A DNA stretch of 64,000 nt from JBAZHE01 sp964547855 (lineage in GTDB: Bacteria; Patescibacteriota; Patescibacteriia; Patescibacteriales; WJLG01): contig CAZJPG010000002.1 of NCBI GenBank assembly GCA_964547855.1, forward strand, positions 1 to 64,000, read 5' to 3'. The position numbers and the translations under genes were made by a program. The notes below the pieces were generated by a model. The model saw only the letters and a program-made list of their open reading frames with translations. It did no database searches and had not been told where the DNA came from. Shown here piece by piece: positions 59,272 through 64,000 of this stretch (its first letter is position 1; each line of letters opens with the position of its first letter).

Positions 59272-61017
59272 ATGAAGCGCTTTACGTATTTTTTCATCAT
59301 TGTTGTTGCAGCCCTGGTGTCAAACACTGATGCCAATATTTTTAAAGACATCATCGACGCTGTCGCCCCTCGCAAAGAAGTTCCGAAAGCAGAGGAGCAG
59401 CCGCGTTGCACCAATGACATTGGCAAGTCCGACATCACTACGGTGGTGCCGAGCAAGCCTGAACAGGGGAAGAGTTATCTCGTTCCCTTCGACAAAAATG
59501 TCGCCGACATCATCAGTGAGAGCGGCGCTCTCTGTAAAGGAGAACGCATTCCACTGACGTATTTCAACCGGATCAACGATCTGCCTAAGCTCACTACGGT
59601 GATCAAGGGCGGACAGACTGTTTGGATCCCGACTTGTCAGCAGGTCGATTCTTTGCGCAAAGCCATCGCGGCGGAGAGCAAGAGTTCTACTTCGAAGACG
59701 AGCAAAAAAAGCACGACCGTTAATTCCGATGCAACCTATGTTGCCAAGGAAGATATAAGCGGGCCGTGGCGTTGGAAAAAAGTCGGTGGCGATCGGTTTG
59801 GTGATCGTGATGTATATCGAGCACTTCGTCTGATGGGTTTCGAACCCGATGTCATTCAGGAGCTCGAGAGAATGATCGCGGCCAATGATTACGATGAGGG
59901 CGCCATATACAATGGTGATACCTTGGAGCAGATGGTCAGCGGTGAATTCGAGATCAAAGGCAAAAATGGGCGCAAAGTCCTTTGTGATTGGCAGGATGGA
60001 CGAACCTATTTGTCGGCAAGGCTTTACAGAATAGAGATGGATAATGGCTATACATTGGTCATAATTCGTCCCGACATCTGTTATAACTGGTGCTACAAGT
60101 GGGAAAAGACGCCTGTTAAGATCGAAACGCCTCCATTGGATACAATCCCATTGGATACAACCCCCGTGGTGACCGATTCTGTGCCGGAATTTTGGCCCGA
60201 TGAGCCCGATGAGCCGCCCTTGGATAAAGAGCCGGATCTTTGCGGTATCAAAGCCAATCCGCGTTTAAGCACGTGGGCATTGCATGATTTTCCTAGCTAC
60301 GGTCCTTTTAGAAGGCATGGCGCAGGAAGTTATGGCATCGATGTTGATGTGCTGTTTTACAACACTTGCACTGAGCACGATACCAAGTTCGGATTCACTG
60401 CTATGGTCGACGGTTGGGACGGAGAAAGCCGTGCCGGTTTTAATTATTACGGCTTCGAAGGCTATGCCGGACCAATGATGATCCTGACTCTTAACAAGTT
60501 CCCGGGTGTCTATTGGGGACTTGATGCTGGGCCTGGAATGCAGTTTGATTGGGGCAAAGGAGGGGATGATTATCCCTACAAGTCTTATCAAACGAAATTT
60601 TTCGCTCGGCTTGGGAGTTCTCTGGATTTTCTCTGGTCAGATTTTCATCTGTCCATGTGGGCCAGTGGAAAGTTCTCTTTCGCCGATGGAAAAGAGTCAT
60701 CTCTGAATGGCGTGCAGTATGGCACCGGTGTTTTGGCCGATGAAGTTGATTTGCCGAACAAAGGGCATGGTGTGGATGGTGGAATGAGAGCTTATTTCTT
60801 CCGTCGAAGCGCTGTTAGTCCGTTTATTGTTTGGCGCGAGTCATGGGCTTATGACGACGGGGCTATTTCCACAACGGTTGGAGCTGGCGCTCGTTTCGGC
60901 GAGCATTTGGTCATCGAAACTTCATGGAAGAATCGTGATCATTCCAAATATGGTTCCGATGCTGAAGGTAATTCCTTTGAATTGCTGATCAGCGGACTCT
61001 GGGGACATTACAGATAA
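59272..61017 (+). CDS. Exported protein: LysM-like region and beta-barrel-like C-terminus
   Basis: The 581-residue protein starts with a signal peptide (MKRFTYFFIIVVAALVSNTDA). Residues about 65-122 resemble LysM (SYLVPFDKNVADII...VIKGGQTVWIP), suggesting peptidoglycan binding. A Pro/Asp-rich linker (about 280-322) follows, then about 250 residues of alternating hydrophobic strands (GFTAMVDGWDGESRAGFNYYG, FARLGSSLDFLWSDFHLSMWASGKFSF, STTVGAGARFG, ending ELLISGLWGHYR) that look like a beta-barrel of outer-membrane type. The ATG follows a strong AAAGGAGG site. Composition and style differ from neighbouring core genes, suggesting transfer. Confidence 0.65.
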   Translation: MKRFTYFFIIVVAALVSNTDANIFKDIIDAVAPRKEVPKAEEQPRCTNDIGKSDITTVVPSKPEQGKSYLVPFDKNVADIISESGALCKGERIPLTYFNRINDLPKLTTVIKGGQTVWIPTCQQVDSLRKAIAAESKSSTSKTSKKSTTVNSDATYVAKEDISGPWRWKKVGGDRFGDRDVYRALRLMGFEPDVIQELERMIAANDYDEGAIYNGDTLEQMVSGEFEIKGKNGRKVLCDWQDGRTYLSARLYRIEMDNGYTLVIIRPDICYNWCYKWEKTPVKIETPPLDTIPLDTTPVVTDSVPEFWPDEPDEPPLDKEPDLCGIKANPRLSTWALHDFPSYGPFRRHGAGSYGIDVDVLFYNTCTEHDTKFGFTAMVDGWDGESRAGFNYYGFEGYAGPMMILTLNKFPGVYWGLDAGPGMQFDWGKGGDDYPYKSYQTKFFARLGSSLDFLWSDFHLSMWASGKFSFADGKESSLNGVQYGTGVLADEVDLPNKGHGVDGGMRAYFFRRSAVSPFIVWRESWAYDDGAISTTVGAGARFGEHLVIETSWKNRDHSKYGSDAEGNSFELLISGLWGHYR

Positions 61018-61026
61018 GGAGGATGT

Positions 61027-61425
61027 ATGAGGGTGGTGTTTGTCCTTTTGCTGGCATTCGTTATGTCCTTCGGACAGACGGCTAAGCGGAGCGACATTAC
61101 GACGCTCTGTGGTCCGACTTCCGATTCGACGGTCATTTGGTTGTCTGCGGCTATCTGTGAAGTAGCTTTCGGCAAGGAAGCTGTGGAACAAGCCAAAGCC
61201 AAAGGTGATCTTAACTTTAAGCATAATCGAGGTAAAAGAACTTTGTTCACTTATGACAAAGAAAGAAATTATTTCTTGGTCAGAATGAATTTTTTCTCCG
61301 ACACCCTGTCGGACACCTCGAGCATCGCCAAAGTCATCGATTCGACGAAAGTCGAGAAAGTTAAGAAAGTTGAGGACGAATTAGTCTGGGATCCTGTGGC
61401 CAAGAAATTGGTCGAGGTTCACTGA
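61027..61425 (+). CDS. Small exported protein
   Basis: The 132-residue protein has a signal peptide (MRVVFVLLLAFVMSFGQ) and a mature part with two cysteines (CGPT and ICEVAFG), an acidic-basic C-terminal segment and no known domain. It starts 9 bases after the stop of the barrel-like protein, behind a GGAGG site, so the two are probably co-expressed and may interact. A perfect 15-bp terminator at 61442-61487 follows. Confidence 0.65.
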   Translation: MRVVFVLLLAFVMSFGQTAKRSDITTLCGPTSDSTVIWLSAAICEVAFGKEAVEQAKAKGDLNFKHNRGKRTLFTYDKERNYFLVRMNFFSDTLSDTSSIAKVIDSTKVEKVKKVEDELVWDPVAKKLVEVH

Positions 61426-61441
61426 CTTTCAGTGATTTATC

Positions 61442-61487
61442 AAGGTGCCAATAATGAGATAAAACTCATTATTGGCACCCTTTTTTC
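61442..61487 (+). terminator. Terminator of the exported-protein operon
   Basis: A perfect 15-bp stem (GGTGCCAATAATGAG with its complement, 6-nt loop) is followed by six T residues. Confidence 0.92.
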
Positions 61488-61530
61488 CGAAATCTTCAGT
61501 AGTAAGGACTGGAGCTTTCAGAGAAGGGAA

Positions 61531-61559
61531 TTGACAAAAGTCAAAATATGTGCTAAGTT
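61531..61559 (+). promoter_or_regulatory. Extended -10 promoter of the 61.7-kb secreted-protein gene
   Basis: TTGACA at 61531-61536, a 17-nt spacer and TGC-TAAGTT (-10 at 61554-61559). The transcript would have a leader of about 160 nt. Confidence 0.6.
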
Positions 61560-61727
61560 GCTATTTGTTAAATACGAAAAGAAGTTGGGTGATTCGAAGA
61601 TAGGAGTGGAAATAAGCTTATTTTCAAGTCACGCACCTTTTTAGCTCATTTTAAAAAAAGAAAGACGGGCTGGTGTAAAACAGTAAAATGAAAAACAAAC
61701 AAACCACAAACAACTAAGGAGGTTTTC

Positions 61728-62171
61728 ATGAAAATTCTCGCAGCAGTTGCCTTTCTCGCAGTCTCCGTTTCCGCGGAATACTACACCACGGCCTCGATCA
61801 CCAAACAGGCCGACGGTACCTACCAGATCGTATTTCCGATCAATGACTGGCAGGCAAACCCCGCGGCTGCGGCCAAGGATCTGGCCAACAAGACCGTTAC
61901 CTTCGGCAAAGACGTGACCGTCTGTGCGACCCTGTACTCCGGAACCAAAAAGATCAAACAGGGTAATCACATGCTGGTTACCGTCACAAACTGGACCAAG
62001 TACCAGGCCGTAGGAACTCTCTATGTTCCCGATGGTGTCAATGTGACCAAGGTTCTTGTCTGGTGCAGTGCTCCGGCCGGTGAAGCAAAAGCCACCAACG
62101 GCTGTATGCTGCTCAACCCCAAGGATCCGTCCTATACGCCCGAAGGGTACGTCCTCAAAGTCCAGGGCTAA
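61728..62171 (+). CDS. Secreted protein with foreign codon use
   Basis: The 147-residue protein has a signal peptide (MKILAAVAFLAVSVSA) and a mature part that looks like a single beta-sandwich domain (TYQIVFPIND, KTVTFGKDVTVCATLYSG, HMLVTVTNWTKYQAVGTLYVPDGVNVTKVLVWC), with three cysteines. No family is recognised. Codons end mostly in C or G (for example atc, acc, gtc), unlike the A/T-ending codons of core genes. The ATG follows AAGGAGG. A terminator follows at 62200-62232. Confidence 0.7.
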   Translation: MKILAAVAFLAVSVSAEYYTTASITKQADGTYQIVFPINDWQANPAAAAKDLANKTVTFGKDVTVCATLYSGTKKIKQGNHMLVTVTNWTKYQAVGTLYVPDGVNVTKVLVWCSAPAGEAKATNGCMLLNPKDPSYTPEGYVLKVQG

Positions 62172-62199
62172 GGTGCAAACCGTCTTTCTAATGTCATCC

Positions 62200-62232
62200 C
62201 CTCGAATACGCAAGTATTCGAGGGGTATTTTT
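62200..62232 (+). terminator. Terminator of the secreted-protein gene
   Basis: CCCCTCGAATAC pairs with GTATTCGAGGGG across a short loop, then a T run. Confidence 0.92.
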
Positions 62233-62311
62233 TTAATAAATAGTAAATGGCATGTTGATTTTTATCTTATTAGAATATTGGAAAATTAAATATATTGGTA
62301 AAGTCTTGAGT

Positions 62312-62431
62312 AATTGCTTTTTAAAAGCTTTTTTCGAGGATTTTGCTTGGTCCGCCTTGGGCGGAAAATCCGAGAAAAACAGAGCGAGATTTTTCGCTGG
62401 AAAAAAATCGAGCGTCTTTTAAAAAGCAATT
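62312..62431. repeat. Palindromic repeat element, 120 bp, 16-bp perfect terminal inverted repeats
   Basis: The ends 62312-62327 and 62416-62431 are perfect inverted repeats. Inside are smaller hairpins (TCCGCC-TTG-GGCGGA near 62351-62365 and a GCGA/TCGC pair near 62384-62397). No ORF is present. A close partial copy is at 63966-64000. It resembles a REP/MITE-like intergenic repeat. From 62436 to 62520 I see only AT-rich sequence, then a terminator. Confidence 0.75.
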
Positions 62432-62529
62432 GATCGAGACTGTTCTCATTAAAGATAGAAAAAAATAATAACTAGCAACATTTTAGCTCTTGCTCTATCT
62501 TTTCCTTTATGCATAATACATTATACTTT

Positions 62530-62565
62530 ATACAAAAACCGGTCTGTTAAACCGGATTTTTTTAT
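62530..62565. terminator. Terminator for the O-antigen ligase gene
   Basis: A CCGG-centred stem with A and T runs on either side lies just past the minus-strand gene end at 62579. Confidence 0.65.
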
Positions 62566-62578
62566 TCACGACTTCTAG

Positions 62579-63919
62579 TTAACTCTTGAGTAGTCTTCTT
62601 TGGACTGTCATTAGCCCGCCATAGAGCGCCCAAGTGGCCCATTGCAGGGCAGTATTGGCCAGTATATTATCGCCTAAAGCTATTAAGGAGAATGCTATGA
62701 ACATTATTAGGCAAACGAAAGATAATGATTTTAAGCGCGGGCGATTTTCTAGTCTGTATATGGTGAACAATTTTTTGAACAGTGCCAAAGTTAATATTAG
62801 AAAGACGCCGAGCGAGATCAAGCCACCCTCTAATGTGACCCTTAGATAGTCATCGTGCGCATCGGACGAGCCGGCGTCTGGTCCGCGTTTCTTTAATATT
62901 AATTCCTTTGATGTGCCAGCTCCATAACCTAAAATAGGTCTTTGGGCAGCATAAGAAAGGCTATCCTTCCACAGCCCAATACGCCAATTTATCGAACTTC
63001 CTGGGTCGCGCGAAGTAAAAGCCGATATTCTTTGATTGATCGTCTCAATGGAGAAATAGCTAAGGGATAGCAATATCAACGAAATTACGAGAAAGACACG
63101 ATAACGAGTTATGCCGAGTAGGACAACGACCAGCAGAAGCCCAAGCCAGGCGCTGCGGGTGTAGGTGAATCCCAGAGTGACAAGATACATGGCAGCTAAA
63201 ATTCCATACGACAGTATCGAGACTTTGCTTTTATTGCTGGCCAAAAACACCAAAAAGCATAAAGTTAGGACCAACAAGAGATAAAAGGCTAATAAATTTG
63301 GATGGGCGAAAGTACCATAGACTCTGTTATATACGCCCTCCAAAGGTATCGTTAGGCCGGTATGAGTGAAATATTGCCAAATGGCCAACGACGACGGTAT
63401 TAGGGCAGAGATGACGAGCGTTTTTATTAGGTTGGCTAAATCTTTGGCATCGGTAATAAGCAATGAAGATGCTATGAAGATCATTAGTATGCTCAAGAGT
63501 CGAGCCAATTCCGTTACGCTGTCGGCCATATTCATCGATATGGGGATAGTTGCGGCCATGGACAAGATGAATAGTATCCATGGTGGCAGCAATTGTATCT
63601 TGTCGACGTTGGCTAGGTTTTTTATTATGACCAAAAGCGAGAAAGTCATGGTCATGACAGCGAAAGTTCCGGCTAGGTTTATGGATGCGCCCAAGATGTT
63701 AAAGTTGAGGTTGGTAAAGTAGTCCAGACAAGGTCTTACCAATAATATCAATAGTAATCCAGCCTTTGGTTTCATGAAGGCGACAAGGAAAACACAATAA
63801 AATATCGCCGCGGCTGCGGAGAGGGTGAAATTTTCTCCAAAAAGTAGTAGAATGGAAAGTAGGAGTATCGATGGCAGAAGAAGCAGTAAAAATAATTTTT
63901 GATTTTTTTGTTTTTCCAT
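62579..63919 (-). CDS. O-antigen ligase / polymerase (Wzy_C family)
   Basis: The product of about 446 residues has ten to twelve membrane helices with the Wzy_C region: GVYNRVYGTFAHPNLLAFYLLLVL near 200, FTYTRSAWLGLLL near 255 and the large loop with GYGAGTSKELI near 335. It joins or polymerises lipid-linked glycans outside the membrane and could work with the Wzz-like protein at 58305. The ATG at 63919 is used; an upstream ATG at 63967 lies beside the repeat element and is less likely. Confidence 0.85.
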   Translation of the reverse strand: MEKQKNQKLFLLLLLPSILLLSILLLFGENFTLSAAAAIFYCVFLVAFMKPKAGLLLILLVRPCLDYFTNLNFNILGASINLAGTFAVMTMTFSLLVIIKNLANVDKIQLLPPWILFILSMAATIPISMNMADSVTELARLLSILMIFIASSLLITDAKDLANLIKTLVISALIPSSLAIWQYFTHTGLTIPLEGVYNRVYGTFAHPNLLAFYLLLVLTLCFLVFLASNKSKVSILSYGILAAMYLVTLGFTYTRSAWLGLLLVVVLLGITRYRVFLVISLILLSLSYFSIETINQRISAFTSRDPGSSINWRIGLWKDSLSYAAQRPILGYGAGTSKELILKKRGPDAGSSDAHDDYLRVTLEGGLISLGVFLILTLALFKKLFTIYRLENRPRLKSLSFVCLIMFIAFSLIALGDNILANTALQWATWALYGGLMTVQRRLLKS

Positions 63920-63965
63920 CGTTGATATCGAAAATATCGAAACATTTTTTAGACATTCGTTTTTC

Positions 63966-64000
63966 AAAAGCTTTTTTCGAAGAATTTGCTCGGTCCGCCT
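63966..64000. repeat. Partial second copy of the palindromic repeat, cut by the window end
   Basis: Over 35 bases it matches 62324-62358 with three differences. With the first copy it flanks the O-antigen ligase gene. Confidence 0.75.

Noticed and set aside
61432..61644. Small frame after the exported-protein operon
   Set aside because: Its start lies inside a strong terminator hairpin, it has no SD site and the predicted chain is not protein-like.
1..64000. UGA recoded as glycine, as in some CPR groups
   Set aside because: TGA is used as a normal stop (for example at the ends of the GtrA-neighbour and pilin genes), and no gene needs read-through of TGA.

Overview
The window is about 64 kb of a small-genome bacterium that is most likely a member of the Candidate Phyla Radiation (Patescibacteria), probably the Parcubacteria group. 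This is inferred from the mix of genes: a compact type IV pilus locus, many short glycosyltransferases and methyltransferases, an O-antigen-ligase/TPR protein, a DUF4349-like protein, an archaeal-type class I aldolase, a pyruvate kinase without its C-terminal domain, and no amino-acid or nucleotide biosynthesis operons. TGA is used as a normal stop and the tRNA-Trp has a CCA anticodon, so the standard bacterial code fits.

Layout. 1-7.1 kb: housekeeping genes (MFS fragment, DEAD-box helicase, pyruvate kinase, dtd, a 34-residue membrane ORF, mutM, rpmG, a lipoprotein, an AI-2E family permease, tRNA-Trp). The helicase and pyruvate kinase genes each have a structured 5' leader. 7.1-10.7 kb: an AT-rich accessory cassette. 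It starts beside tRNA-Trp with a tRNA-3'-end-like fragment and a block of GC-rich hairpins. It encodes an IGPS(TrpC)-like/NDK-like fusion, an overlapping radical SAM protein and a NUDIX hydrolase. 10.8-13.3 kb: four hypothetical genes, each a separate transcription unit with its own promoter, Shine-Dalgarno site and terminator. 13.3-24.5 kb: DUF4349-like protein, ABC-F, greA, a GtrA/methyltransferase/glycosyltransferase group, slipin, comF, and a membrane-anchored beta-propeller.

24.6-40.4 kb: a type IV pilus locus (pilM-N-O, a PilP-like protein, pilB, a divergent PilT, pilC, three prepilins), followed by a glycan block (Wzy/TPR, radical SAM, GT4, methyltransferase, GT2) and the prepilin peptidase. 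The order suggests that the pilins or the cell surface are glycosylated. 40.4-47 kb: ftsA-ftsZ, a secreted repeat protein, class I aldolase, gpmI and a ferredoxin. 47-48.2 kb: rplJ-rplL behind a canonical promoter and an L10 leader. 48.2-51.2 kb: a phosphatase-like/beta-propeller membrane protein and a winged-helix regulator with a degenerate nucleotidyltransferase domain.

51.2-58.2 kb: a complete F-type ATP synthase operon (atpI-like, B, E, F, H, A, G, D, C). Its c subunit carries a two-carboxylate ion site expected to bind Na+. 58.3-59.1 kb: a Wzz-like protein. 59.3-62.2 kb: a second accessory island of exported proteins, including a LysM-like/beta-barrel-like protein and a C-ending-codon-rich secreted protein. 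62.3-64 kb: an O-antigen ligase flanked by two copies of a palindromic repeat; the second copy is cut by the window end.

The best candidate for an undescribed system is the IGPS-like/NDK-like + radical SAM + NUDIX cassette. All assignments come from reading motifs; no database search was run.
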